Assembly (NCBI GenBank): GCA_018881555.1 | Contig: JACAXG010000012.1 | Coordinates: 13,612,181 to 13,676,180 of the forward strand | Direction of reading: 5' to 3' | Length of the DNA stretch: 64,000 nucleotides | Origin: Amblyornis subalaris | Lineage: Eukaryota; Chordata; Aves; Passeriformes; Ptilonorhynchidae | Shown: piece by piece, positions 24,385-37,779 of the stretch | How positions within the stretch are numbered: the stretch's first letter is position 1 | Layout: the number at the start of each line of letters is the position of its first letter | Translations under genes and position numbers: made by a program | The notes under the pieces: model-generated | The model's input: the letters and a program-made list of their open reading frames with translations, nothing else | Told to the model about the DNA's origin: nothing | Databases searched by the model: none

Positions 24385-24481
24385 TGGTGTTTTGGCTTTT
24401 TTTTGTTGTTTCTTTTGGAGGGGGGGTTGTTTGCTTATTTGGAGGGGGTGGTTTTTTTTTGGTGGTTTGGGTTTTTTTTTT
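24385..24481. repeat. G/T-rich low-complexity tract
   Basis: About 100 bases consist almost only of G and T on the plus strand, with runs of T8-T10 and G5-G9. The G runs are too unevenly spaced for a canonical four-run quadruplex. Similar tracts recur to the right. Confidence 0.85.
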
Positions 24482-25929
24482 AAATCTTCTTTACCCCACA
24501 ATTTCTCCAGATGAATTTGGTAATTGAAATATGTTGTTTCACTTTTGATAAGATTACTGCTATCTTTAGGAAGTTGACAGTTGATTATAAGTAAAACAAA
24601 TAAAAAATCTCTTTCCAGTTCACATGGTAATCACAAAAATTTACCAGCAGATTAGATATAATACCATATATATGGTCCCTGAATTATGATACCCATGTTG
24701 TTTTTGTAGCTAGAAAATCCCATTAGAATATGTTTATATTTTTACTTAATAAATACATTCAGCAGCTCTATTAGACAAATAATATGCACTTTCCTTTCAG
24801 TTGCTTTGACAGTCTATCTTAACACCGAATTTTCAACAATGTTGAAGCAGCAGTGAGAGAGACTGGGATGCATTTGTGCCTCCAGAAGGAAAGTTTCATG
24901 GACATCTCAGCAGCTGTAAGATATCTCAGGTTTAATTCCTAATTAAGGTTCAGAAACAGACTGGAGACATGCTAAAAAGCTTTGTGACACAGAGACAAGC
25001 ACATGTAAAACTGTTTAGGCTATAGCTAAGTAACAACATATCACAACAGTATGGCATAGCTCTTGATGTCTGTGCTGCCTCCTGTCAGCTATAACCACTT
25101 CTATACCCACAGCTGTGACCACAGAGCTCAAGCCTGACTAGCAGCTAAAATAATTATCAAGCTGACCTAGAGATGATGCTCTATGCAAAAAACCCTTCAG
25201 CAATATCTAGGGGTACATTGCTAGATGAATATTAGTGCAAATGCACTCACACGTGCTATAGTCACACTTCATTTGGCTGTGCAGACACTTTCCTTTTGAG
25301 GGAAGGAAAGACAGAGACGTTCATGTTGTGTTGATCAGAGATTGAGCATTGTTAATGACACAAAACCTGCCTGAAATGGCTTCTTGTTTTGGTTTTGACA
25401 AATGAGCTTTATATCAAAGGCCTCACTAACACAGTCCTGTTTGGAAAGAATGGGGTGTGTGTAAGCATAGTGCACAGCTTCCTGTCACAAGTCCTGCAAC
25501 CTTGTACCTAAGGTGATTTACATAGGCCTAAACCTAATCTTGTTCTGAACAGACACAAAGACAGCCTGGCTCCTCTCAAACTCTCAACTTAAGCTACATA
25601 GTGCTTGCTTTGAGGAGTTCTCTGATTCCTCTGACTAAACCTGGATTTATCAAATCCAGTGGGAAATATCAGTGTAGAAGGCATAAAATATGTCACCAGC
25701 CCTGACAAATCACTCCCAGTTTATCCACTGAGGAGTTTGTTAAAATCCTTTGCAGAAAGCCTTGCAAAATGTACTTATGTTCCCACTAGCTAGAGAAAAT
25801 CTGGTAACAGCTGTGTTAGCTATAGTAAAAGTAATTAGTGTCTTCAGGTAAGATATTATCTAGCTGTGCCAAAATGGGCAGGTTAGCTAATTATTCTCAG
25901 CTGCAAGGAATCACATCAACTCTTAACTA
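24482..25929. other. AT-rich non-coding stretch with one candidate exon
   Basis: No gene or repeat family is recognised apart from the exon-like segment at 25756-25847, listed separately. Confidence 0.5.
25756..25847 (+). other. Candidate 92-nt exon, plus strand
   Basis: A TTTGCAG acceptor-like sequence ends at 25755 and a strong donor, TTCAG|GTAAGA, follows at 25848. Frame 1 is open over all 30 codons. The pyrimidine tract before the acceptor is weak and purine-interrupted. An open frame of 30 codons is not rare by chance, and the peptide is not recognised. It lies directly upstream of a CR1 fragment. Low confidence. Confidence 0.2.
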
Positions 25930-26335
25930 ACCAGTTTTCACGGTCCTCAGTGCACCAATAGGCTTTAAGTGTCTGGATCAAGGGCAAGCTCCCTCTACGT
26001 TGGAGGGGTTGCTGGGGTGAGGCTGGCCCTTGTTCTTCTAGGGGACTTCAATTTACTAGGTCTGCTGGAAATATGCCACAGTGAAGAGGAGACAAGGTAG
26101 GAGCTTCCTGGATGGCGTGGAAGATGAATTCCTGACATAGCTAGTGAGTGAGCCAACCAGGGGAGGTGCCCTGTGGTAGCTACCGTTTGCAAACAGGAGG
26201 ACTGCAGGGTGGTGTGGTGGTTGGAGGTCTTGAGTTTAGCAATCATGAAATGATAGAGTAATTCATAAATGTCTGAGGTGATGGTGTTAAAAACACGGGA
26301 AAGACTGATGAAGAGAACATTGAGTTTGTACTTTN
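25930..26335 (+). mobile_element. CR1 LINE ORF2 fragment (endonuclease region), plus strand
   Basis: Translated in the sense direction the segment contains GDFNL (from about 26040), then a stretch matching the CR1 pattern of a cysteine/tryptophan-rich strand, FLTQLVSEPTRGG-like residues (about 26128-26166), and near 26230 the decayed equivalent of the SDHEMIE motif. GDFN and SDH are catalytic motifs of the apurinic-endonuclease domain at the start of CR1 ORF2. Frameshifts and stops interrupt it; the SDH serine-aspartate pair now reads Ser-Asn. It is an internal fragment, lacking both the reverse transcriptase and the 3' end. The antisense open frame at 25995-26246 is a by-product of this element. 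Confidence 0.85.
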
Positions 26336-29300
26336 TAAAAATGGTAAATACCTTCTTCTCCCTGTTGTGTTGTTAATGGGAAAGCTGGATGTTCTGATTA
26401 TACATCTTGCTATCATTTTTTATGTCTTTGACAATGAAGAAAATGAAATGTTTCTTCTAATTAAAGATTTAGCTCAGGAAAAACACATTCCTTGTTTTTA
26501 TATGACCTAAACAAATGTCTGAGAATGAGGCTGTAATTGTGAGCAGCTCCTTTCCAAGGAGGTAAAGGGTGGAGGAAAATATGTGACTCTAATAGTATTT
26601 ATTTTATTACTAGATTTATGGCAAACTTTTAGAACTTTCCAGACTCAAATTTCTGTTACTTAAATAATTGTTCTCACTGTCTAAATATCATAAAGGTGTG
26701 TGGTGCAGGAACGGTTCTAGCTGGGATAGTNACTCTTCAACTTAATTAGCCTTACTCAAACACAAGAAGAATATTTGTTAGTCTTTCTACATCTTTATGT
26801 ATAAGCTGAAAGCATTTGATCCAACTTGCATGGTCTTTTCCCCCCAAAAAACCCTATAAACCTGCATAAAGTATTGCTACTTTGTTAAAAATCTGATAAG
26901 CTAGAGCTACAGGATGTACAATATAACTTTTTATTGATTATTACAGTGGAATTGAAGATTTGGTCAGGAACACAATTCTTCACATAAACAAAAAAGTCTG
27001 CCTCCTGTTAAATATCTAAAATTTCAGAAACTATATGTATAAACTGGGGGAATTGCTTAGTCTTTTAAGATGGGTGCAGATAAGGACCCAGTGAGCAGAT
27101 TCGTGTGTTGAATTTCCTTCATTAAGAAATCTCTAAACTAATTGAGGATTCTCCAGCCTTACTATGTAAAAACTTACTGGTATATCTTTGTTATTAGTCT
27201 CTGAACTAAGATTACTTAAACTTTGCTGTGCTCATATTATAAATGAGAATACTCAAAATCCCACAAGCTCGTGTAGAGTTGCATAAAATAATTTCATCTG
27301 ACTTCTTTANAGGTTGGACTGCTAGCTTTGTAGTTAAAAAGAATTCAAATAATTAGAAAATAAAAAACCCCAACTGTATTTGGTTTCCACGCTGACAGTT
27401 CATGTTACTACGCGGGAATAACATTTCCTTGCTGTTATACTCTTCAAAGCAACCAGACTAGAATAGTGCCCTTTGCCAGTCTTTCTTACTCTGCTCATTC
27501 TTAGTGTGAGGTCTTCCTCATGAATTTGTTATTGGAAAATGGGTCTCTTTCCTTTATTACTGTTCTCTGAGTTTCTGCTAATGCTGCTGACCAAATTTTT
27601 TTGAACATCTACGTTATCTATAATAATCTTTCCTTTCTATAACTTATAGGTAATACATTATGGTTTTAGCTGTCAGTTTTATCTGTTTGTAGCTTTAAAC
27701 TTCCTCATCCCAAGGAATTCTGCTTATTCATTTTTTATCTGGTCATATAACTTTCATAAAGTGTCTGTGGAATACTGAAGTATTAGCCTTGATAGGGACA
27801 GAGCTGGTGCTCTGAGGATGTCTGCAGGGAAAAGGAGAGTTTGAGTGATTAGCTGCCCTAATAGCTGATTCCTATGAAGCAGCTGTGAATTTTCAAATTT
27901 TTGTGGACTAGAAATCAATATCCATGTAGTAGATATTGATTTGTGCATTAGGGACAAACATTTAAGGTAGGGAAAGAAGGGACTGTCTTAGATTTTGGTG
28001 GATTTTTGTGATTTATAAGCCTTTTTTTTCTTTTAACTTCTCTACTTTCAGACTTAGCTTTAAGTCATACTTCTCCTATTCACCTTATTTTAAAATACTG
28101 TATAAACAAAAATAGGGACATGAGAGTATTGTTACTACTATACTTCTAGACTTTGCTTATAAGCATCCTGTAGCAAACTGTGTTCCAAAAGAAATAGACT
28201 GTAAAAGAAGACAATTATGAGTCTCTTATACCCTGAAACATTGGGGTAACGTGTGTGTTTCTATTTCTCTGTTACGTTTTACCACAGAGTTGTTAGTGAA
28301 GGCTCATCTGGCTGAAGAAAGCAGTCAAAAAAGGACATGAAGGCTAAGATAGTAGGCTAAAGTACTTTTTTTCATGCAAACGTAGGCAATACAGAGTAAT
28401 ACAAAGAATAAAGCTTGCATTGGTCTCATTCTCTCTGAATTATTTTGTATTATATATTCATATTGTTTTCAGAAGTAATTGTTTCTGGTTTGTGTACTCT
28501 GAATCTTACTTGAGAGTGTTAAGGGCAAGAGAGGTAAAATGTTGTAACCCAGGCATGCCTATAGATATTTCTGGGCCCCTGGATTGGCTTTTGACAGGAA
28601 GGTAGCATTCAAATTAATAAAGGAAGAAAGTCCAGCTGTGAAATGTGAAAAATGAAAGACTGCAGAAAAGTTTTTTTAAAAAGTTACAAATATATAAATT
28701 AAAGATGTCTGTGATGAAGAGTCTTGGATCTCAAATGACCTGTTTATCCCCATCTTTATGAATTATGTAAATTAGAAGAAGAGATTCAGCAATGTATCTC
28801 AACTGATAAAACTAACTGAGCAAAAGCTAAGCTCCTGCACCTACCCATGGTTTGGTAGTTAAGAGTGAGCATAAAAGAGAATTGTCATGACTCTGAACCA
28901 AAGGAGACTGATGGAAGACTCTGGGTATAATTGCACTTAACTACAGCTAAGGGTTTTATACAATATCATACAAATACTAAGCTATGGGGTCAATCAGTAC
29001 TGTACAGGGTAGAATGACTAAAGCATTAGTTAGAACACCCCAGACATGATACTTATGTGAAATGGAAACAATTTGAGAGGAGTGTTAAGCTTGTAATACT
29101 TGTAAGCATTGGTATTGCAGGTGAAGAACGTATATAACAATATATTAACACCCTTATTTCTTAGGGTTTTGTCATCGCAATTGTACTATGAAAAATACTT
29201 GTCTGTGGGGTATTTTTTTCTTAAATTAGTCTTGCACGTGAATATATGTTTGGCAAGGGAGAAGGGATTGTCATTCTTGTTTAATTTTGGTTCAGAACAG

Positions 29301-32300
29301 AAGAGTACAGTTGTATCCTATTTCTGTTCATGGTGAACATGTTTTTTACTGCTGTAGAAGAAATTTGTAAATAATTTAACTATATAGTAAAATGTCTTGC
29401 ATTTTGGGTGAACATTTTTCAAAACATTTTTTGGTACAATTTCAAGGTAAAAATCTAGTCACTTTTTATTTTCAACACGTAACTTCCTTCGGTGAATGTT
29501 AAACTGGGGAGAAAGACGGGCAGAAATGCAACTTATTGGAGTGTCAAAAGTAGTCACCATTACTTATTGGTAGCATTAAAATTAAGGGAAGAATAATCAG
29601 TTGGGTCACAGGGAATGTGTATTTTCAGATATTCCTGGTTGTCTGTTTTCTTAAGTTATTTCCTAGCTCACATCAATAAGGAGCATGAGTTATTTTTGGG
29701 TAGAAATTNAGTCCTGCTTTGAGGGCAAATGTTCTCAGGCTGTATATAGGTTTTGTTGGGTGATGTATGTTTTGCAGGGAAATGTGACTTAAAACACACG
29801 TTAGAAACATTGATGTTGATTTTGGTGAACAGTCCATGTGTGCTGCTAGTCCGTAGGCAGCATCACCAAGCATATGGATGTTGTCTAATACTTTATTTTC
29901 CTAAATGGAAGTCAAAATGAATTATTATGAGCCTTTGGTCTGATATAAACATTTCACGGCTTCAGTGCATGTAGACAATATTTTTCTCTGAGGGAACACA
30001 ATGAAAATTATGGCTGAGTACTTGGTAAATTTTGAGAGATTCAAAGTTGCATGTCTAGCTCTAAAGAAAGAAAAAGGCCTTGGCAATTGAGAGACTGTAA
30101 GTGTGAGAAAGATAGATGCTGCAGCTATGCTATGGGACATTTAATAATGTTTGGAAGCAAAGCAGAACAAAATTTTGTTCAAATTAAATTTACATGTATA
30201 TAACGTTTGTCTTGGACAAAGTCTGCTATGTGATGACTAAAAAGAAATCTGCTAAGGCTCTTTCTAGAGTGGTATGGCTAGCAAGTGGGAATACACCAAA
30301 GGAAAAGCTCTGTATCTTCTTGAATAATCTGATCTGGTTCCAAAGAATGTGTGATTGGTAGCAGAGACAGAAGTTCTGATGCCTTTGTTGAGGACCAGTA
30401 AGGGAACTGTGGTGGTTGGATGACAAAATTAGAGCCATGAACTGTTATGTATATGGCTTATATGAACAAAATAGTTCATTAATAAGTCTGTTATACAGCA
30501 ACCCCAAAATTCCTTTCTTTGCTTCTTGTGGTTTTGCTTGCTTCCCTGAAATTACTTTGCTAGAAGGTGATATAATTAAAGCAGGTGCAATTGCTTTTGT
30601 ACTCAATACTAAAGGAAAAAGGTTTAGGGGCATGAACCTATGAAGGGGGGTGTATGTTTTTGCTAATACTCAATGTTGCCATATTCTAATTCGGGGAGGG
30701 GGAGTGGTGGGAAAGTAGGTGGAAGCAAAAAAAGCTTGGTCCTTGCTTCAGCAGAATTACAGAATTAATTAAATTACACAATTAATAACCTGAAAGACTA
30801 GGTACTGTCTTGGCAGTAATAGACAGTAATTTTTCCAGAAGGGAAACAGAATTTACAGCTAGAGCTTTGTTTAAATGGTCTCAAATTCTTTGCTTGTTGA
30901 GACTTATTTCTGTGTGGCTGAGGCAAGATGTACTTTTTTAGTTGTGCTCACTGGAGACAGCTGAGTTTATTGTCATGTAGAGGCTGAGTGACACATCAGC
31001 ACTGCAGGGACCACTAGCCACTTTTTTTTTAGCTTTAATGTGCAGAAATGTCTGTAAAGGCTAGTGTGAAGCCTCTATAACTAACTCAGGAGCTGAGCAC
31101 ACAGAGGGTGAATCAAGTTGGCTCATTAGGGCTGGAAGGTGCCATAGAGGAGTGTCTGCAACAGAGGAAGTGACGCAGGGCAGAGTTGGGAGCAAGGGCT
31201 TATCTCCTCTTACAAAGGAAGAGAGAACTGCTGATAACGACAGTAAGATACTATGAGGATAAAGGTTGTTGGGTAAAAACTTGCACTCTGAACATTCTTG
31301 AGCAGAAGACCCTTGTTTTGTAGACATGGGCCCAAAAAATTAAGTAAACAAAAAATTCAGCTTGGAAGCTGGTGACAGAACAGTCCTTGCACACTGAGCT
31401 ACAGAAATAGCACGGAAGGGATATACAAGCTGTTAGAGAAGCTGCTAGAGAGAGTAGCTCTATGTTGATGTTACGTTGAGCTTTAAAAACAAACCTGCTT
31501 AATGCTTGTTTTGATCTGACTGAAATTGGAGGAAAGACCTGTGGAGCAGGGTCTGTGTGACTCACAGAGCTTTCAGCTGGAAGTTTAGTCACAGTAAGTT
31601 AATTACACAATTAAGTGTAGTGTTAACTACTGTAACTTGTGCTAGCTGGCAACAAAGGTTCAGTGCTTTCAAGAAAGCTAAGGATTATTATGCAAAGTGA
31701 AAGCTCTGAGACTGGAAGAAAGCTGCTAGCAAGGCCTGTCTGAAAGCTTAATCACTGGATTTAATCTATAGCCACATGCTTCAAAATTATTTCAGTGAAC
31801 TGCCTGGTCAGTTTTGAAGAAATATCTTCTTGTAGAACTGCAAAGTAAGAGATGTCTTAATCTTTTAGTCAAATTATGAGTAAAGCAGATGAGGAAGAGT
31901 GTTCTTTTGAACTTTCCCATTAATTATTATGCTGAATGATAGATAAGATATTCACTAGAGGATGTAGACTCCTGCCAGTTCCAGGTTTGTGTAAATGGAA
32001 ACTTAATGACAGAGAATTGAGTTTTAAGTAATATGCATTAAGGTCATTACCTTCTCCCTGTGCAGACAAAAATGTGATCAGACATATCCTTGTCTCCAAA
32101 TTTAAGGCTGCAAGCCTAGAAAATATTTATCCCTCTATTCTGCCCCAAATGTAGCAACAAGTTTAAGGTTTGTGGACTGTTAATGCAGAAACGAGATGTA
32201 GCATCTAACTGGACAAATGGCTCCGTTTCATTTTTAAGACTGATATGGAATAGTGCCTCTGAAATGCTGAATATGTGGGACTGTGGCATACAAACATTTA

Positions 32301-35300
32301 GACCCAGCATTAATTCCTATGGGCTTGGTCAACTGCACGAAGGATCTGAGTGAAATTTGGACCTGGAGATGACTCAAAGTGCTTCATAAGTGGCATAATT
32401 CTACTGAGAAGGGTTCAGATAACAATCAGTTGTCATGTAGCTTTTAAAAGTAGGTTTGTAGACAGAGGCATAGAAGACAGAACCAAGAACAGGGAAAAAT
32501 TGAAATGTGGTTCTGGGAAGAGTAAAACCAGCCCCAAAGTGAAGTCTGCTAACAAGTTCTCTTATTTTGAGAAACTAATCAAATTACGTAGAAACTAACA
32601 CCAAGACATGATTCTGTTGTAAAAGTAAATTTTAAGCTTCAGGAATCCTCAGAAATCAGTTTAATCTGAAACTGGTTCCACTTCTTCCAAAGTAATTCTG
32701 CCCAATTTCCATGCATTTTTTCTGATAGAGGAGTGGAATAAAAACAAGATATGTATTCCTGTTATTTCAATAGGCTTGTGGGTTTTTTCCATCTTATACC
32801 TGTTGCTTTGTCCTTGGAATTGCATCTGCGTAACAGAGTAAAAATTCTAAAAAAATATCTAATTTTATATGGACTGCTACAGTCTTTATAAATTCAGATA
32901 TGCCTGCAAGACTTTCAATGAGCCTTAATTTTATCTGCTTGATTGTCCTGATGTTAGTACTGGGTTAAATTTAATTTCTAGGGCCTTGTTTCTTTGTTTC
33001 CAACATTAAAGCCTTTTTTTCATATTAGACTTGAATTGGGAAATGGAGTAATCTGGTTTTGCCTGTTCCTTGCCTCTGGGCTTGCTGGATAGGACAATCC
33101 AGATCAGGTTTCAGGACAGTCCAGATCAGGGATAAATTGCACTCTGAAGTTTGTCCCTCAAGAGTTAAGAGCTCTGTGAGAACTTCAGTATAGAAGTAGG
33201 CATAAACAATCTGTCTCTTTTTGCCCTCCAAGGAAGGGGGAGGGAAACTTTCTGGCATCCAGGTTTTCTCTCTGTAGCAGACTTGACACATGGTTTATTT
33301 GCACTCAGTTGATGTTTGAAAGGTTGCCTTTGCAGAATGGGTCTGGAAGCTTTTCTTCCCTTCAAAGCTTAGACTTTGTAAATGCTAATGATTTTTATGT
33401 GAGAGAAGGGGTTGCTATGTCCTGTTCCTTCTCCTTCCCAATCTGCCAGTGAGAAAGTAAGCCACTTAGTGTTCTTTGAATTTGCTTCTTGAAGGTTTGC
33501 TCGATAAGGATTTTGCAATCTTAACTCGTTTGATTAGCTGCAATAAGTTCAGCTCCTCATTCTTTTTCTTTCCTGGAGCAGTCACAAAAGAATACAGACT
33601 GTGTATTGCGGGAAAAGTACACTTTAAAAAAAAAAACCTACACAAAAAAGCTACCTTGTAATGTGATTAGAGAAACTCATTCTTAGGTCATTTATTGCAC
33701 CAATTGACATGAATGGTTCACAAAAGACTTGGGCATGGTCAAGACGAATATTATGAATTTAGTGTTCTAAAATGTGCAGAAGAACCAAAGGTCTGCAAAG
33801 ATCCTGAAAAATCAGGAAAGAATAGCTTTTTGAATGAACTGCATTTGAATAATACTCTATCAGAATGATACTTTTGAGATGGTTTATAATATAGTTGTAG
33901 TTGATGGCTCATGTTTTTGGAGTTCAGACTGCTAAATGAAAAATTTCATTTTATTCCTTTTATTTTTTATCCAATATACAAAGTTAGAGGCTTTTAGGCC
34001 GTTGTGTAGGATACAATAAAAAAGATCCCAGATCCTTACTTTCTCTAACAAAACACAAGCTGAAACTAGAAATTACTAAAAATGCTTTAAAGCTGATGGT
34101 CAGTGGTTTGTTCATAATGATATAAGAAGCAATACTGGGCAAGATATGGATGAATATTAAAAGTAGTGGGTGCAAAGTCAAAAAAAGTCCAAGTAATGAA
34201 TTTATTTCAACAAATACATGTTTGTAAGTGGCCTTTCATCAGTCCCACATGGCCTGAGTGCCAGATGAGCATCTGACACAGTGAGAACCTTGGAGCATTT
34301 TGAAAGAAATGCTCTGGCTGTGGGTTGGAGATGAGGAGGCTCTGTTAGGGAGTTTGGAGTAAGGGATTTAAAATCTTCTGGGAGTATTTCAGCTTGTACT
34401 TTTTAACATAAGCCAAATTGATGGTGAAAAGCAGCATGTAGGTCATCCCTCTGGAAGCAATATTTTAGCTCTTCAGGTTAAGAAGTGTGCCATGAGTGCC
34501 AATGTTTAATGTGTTGAAAAGTGAGACAACAGTTTATGTCATGGATTGTTCTTCCCTTTTTAAAGGGGTTGAGAGAATAGAACAAGACTTCCTACAAGTG
34601 TATTTCCCATAAAAATAAAGAATCTATAGTAAACACAGAGCTAGAGATTTGGTTCAACTTAATGGGATCTGAACTTGGTTCAATTTGTTTGGTTTCATGT
34701 TTTCTCAAACTGATTTATGAACTAATTACATTGGGTGCATTAGGATTTTGTTTTACTGCATTGGTATCTCCATTGCACTGTTGTTAAATGCAAAAGTATC
34801 ATGCAGAGCTTTCTATTTTGAATTCCATACTTAGAGCCAATACTCAAAATGTAGTAATTAATTCATTGTGAAATGAGAGGGTGTTTTTATGATCCAGTGC
34901 AAACATCTAGTATAATAATTTCAATTTTACCTTCATGTTTGTTTGTTTCTTTAAAGAAAGCTTTGACTGATGTTTTGGACAACCAGTCCTGCCAGCAGAG
35001 TTGTTTACTAACATATTTAAGAAAATTATGCCAAGAACTGTGAGAAAATCATGCCACGCAGAAGGCGTGTTAGTATAGACGATGTAGAATTTGCTCGTAA
35101 TAAACAGTTTGAATAAACCCAGTTATATAGAGTATATTTGCAAACTTGTTTCACACTATTTACCCTTCCAAGAAATGGAATATTAAGTCAATTAGCCTTA
35201 TCAGAGGTAGATGAAATTAATTCTAAACAGACCAAGCACCAAATTTTTGGTGAAGCTTATTGTTATCTATATTCAAAATAAACTTTCTGTAACAGTGCAG

Positions 35301-35564
35301 TAAGTCAGTGAACACTTGCCAGTTGCTTCCTGACTGAAAATTCGAAAGCAAAAATCTCACAGAATAGGGAGCAATTTTTTATAAATACGACAATGTTACA
35401 GAATCTCAAGTAGAAGGAGCTATGGATGAACGTTCCAAGCAAGTATAAATGTTAGACCTGGAATATGAGTCTGTTGTTTCTGAGTCCTGAGAGGTTTGTT
35501 CCATTCTTAATTCTTTATCTACCTGCATATCTCAAGAATAGGTATATATTAGAAACTTTAATTT

Positions 35565-35624
35565 GTGTAGGGAAGGGTGGTTTGGGTTTTTTTTGTTTGT
35601 TTCGGTTTTTTAATTCCTTGGTGG
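35565..35624. repeat. G/T-rich low-complexity tract
   Basis: Plus strand almost only G and T, including GGGTTTTTTTTGTTTGTTT. Same texture as the tract at 24385. Confidence 0.8.
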
Positions 35625-37723
35625 TAAATTGAAGAACAGTGGGTATGCAGACTTCTCTCTTGTTTTTTGTTCTAGTGGATAGTCTGTTCTGGAAAATCAT
35701 ATGTCTAAATACCTGGTCTCATTTGCTCAATCTTCTACTTTCATGTCATGCTATCATTCCAGATCAAAAAACTCATAACATTAGGAAAACCATATTTAAT
35801 CTGGAGAACAGGGCATGATAACCAAATATAGTCTTACTATTGACTGAGATTAGCTTTTAATTGTGTAACCTGTGATTTGTTTCTTTATTTTGTTATTCAG
35901 AAAGTGATGGATATTCTTGTGATACCAGTGGAAACATGAGTTCTTCTGTTTTGTAATATTTGTGATAACTTGAACTTCTCAAAGGTACTAGTTTTAGAAG
36001 ACTTCTGATTAATTTGCTTTTACCAAAATGAAGAGAATGGTTTTAAACATAAAACTTGAACCCTTTCAGCAGTAGCTTTTTTATCTTTACTCTCCATCAA
36101 TGCTCATAATAAAGCCTGAATATTGGGTAACTTCCTGACCGAGCCATTTTTGTTTGGCTTTGTATTTATTAAACAATTTAGCTTCTGCAGAATGACCCAT
36201 TACAGTCTGAACCAAGGTGTGGATTGCCTTGCTATTTCAAGGTATGTTTTAGAAATCTCCTAGACTATTTTAAAAGGAGTGACAATCTTGTGACAGAGAT
36301 TGCTTTGTAAAAAGATTTGATTCTTGTATCAATTTCAACAGGTAACTAAGCTTCTCTGATCCTGTTGCCTGCCTGTACAGAGATGATAATGCTTCCTTTC
36401 CTCCTCCCTGTCTAGAGTTAGCTCTTTGAAGAAAAGAACAGGAGAGCATTANGTGAAAGGAATAGTATGTAAGATAAGTGTTTGTAATACAGTAATACAG
36501 GTGCTACACAAATTTAGCTTGTGGTGTACTTGTACATAGTAATAAGTTATATTCACTTGATGTGCAAAAGAGTAAACCTTGCAACATGAAAGAAATGCAA
36601 TATTATGCATTCTCTTAGTCCAAAACTCATTTCATGGGTGTGTTCTGGAGGTTTACCTTAAAGATCACATTTTGCAATGGATTAATTATTTAAATGCTAT
36701 ATAGAAAATGATTATTTAAGACTCAGGACTCTGCAGTAAAGTATTTTATATTGCTTTTAAATCAGTCAAATCTTCATTTGTGATTTATAGCTGCTTAAAT
36801 AACTTGTTCAAATCTCATTAAGATGAACAAGGTGTACAAAAAAGGGCTCTAGGAAAAAAATAGACACGCTTTTAAGGGAATATTTTGAGTGAAAATTACA
36901 TTCTAGCTTTAAACCTAGAAGCTAGAGAGTCTGAAATTGCTTTTCAGTGTAAATAACTCTTGTAAATAAAGATAAAATTTGTATTAGGATTGAGCCTATG
37001 GTCATCCTGTTGAAAACTGGATTACAGCTATGGTATCTGGTATTATCAGTAGAAATAATTTTACATTGTGTATGGGGGAAAATGTATTAACTTTCAAGAG
37101 CTGTCTCTGGGCATCTGATGCTGGACCACATTTATGGCAAATAAAACGTGTGCTGTAGTCATGGTCTGTTAGTTGAGGATGGGGGGGTTTGAGTTGGGTA
37201 CAAAGCACAGGTGAGGTTACAAAAGTGACCAGTTTTCAAAAGAGAAGAAGAAAGGTTACTTTTTTCGCATCCTTCCTCTCTTCTGTTGCATTGTTCAACA
37301 GATGGAATAACTGCCTCAACTCTAAAAGAACAGCAAAACCCTAAACCCTGAAATAAACCCCGTGTCATCAGTGGTGATTAATACTTTCTATCTTTAAATA
37401 CACCCTGTAAAACACATTGCTTGATTTCCTAAAAGCTGTAGTGTCTAGACAGTAGCCGCATGTGCAGTATCTTTACTACTTTAGTAATAAGAGGCATCAT
37501 GGAAATAAACCTGCTCCTGCTGCTGGAGAGAGCAGGAAGCCTGCTTGCTTGTTCCTTGGATTATCCCAGTTCTAGAGAGACTTGGACACTGCTGGCTGGT
37601 TTTGTTCTATCCTCTGATTTAATGGCTTGATCCACAACAGAGCTTTTAGATGTTTAATGATTCAGTGTATCAAGTTACACGTTCAGTCTTCAGCTTCTGT
37701 GATTGTAGCAAAAACTTTAGCTT

Positions 37724-37779
37724 GATGGTGGTTGTTGTTGTTTGTTTGTTTTGGAGGAGTGGTTTTTTTTTTGTTGTTA
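37724..37779. repeat. G/T-rich tract with (TTG)n and (TTTG)n
   Basis: Short GTT and GTTT tandem units followed by a T10 run, G/T only apart from a few A. Same orientation as neighbouring tracts. Confidence 0.8.

Noticed and set aside
25995..26246. 83-codon minus-strand frame
   Set aside because: It is antisense to the CR1 endonuclease fragment and results from that sequence.
37330..37352. Telomere-like CCCTAAACCCT
   Set aside because: Only about two units, broken by other bases; too short for an interstitial telomeric repeat.
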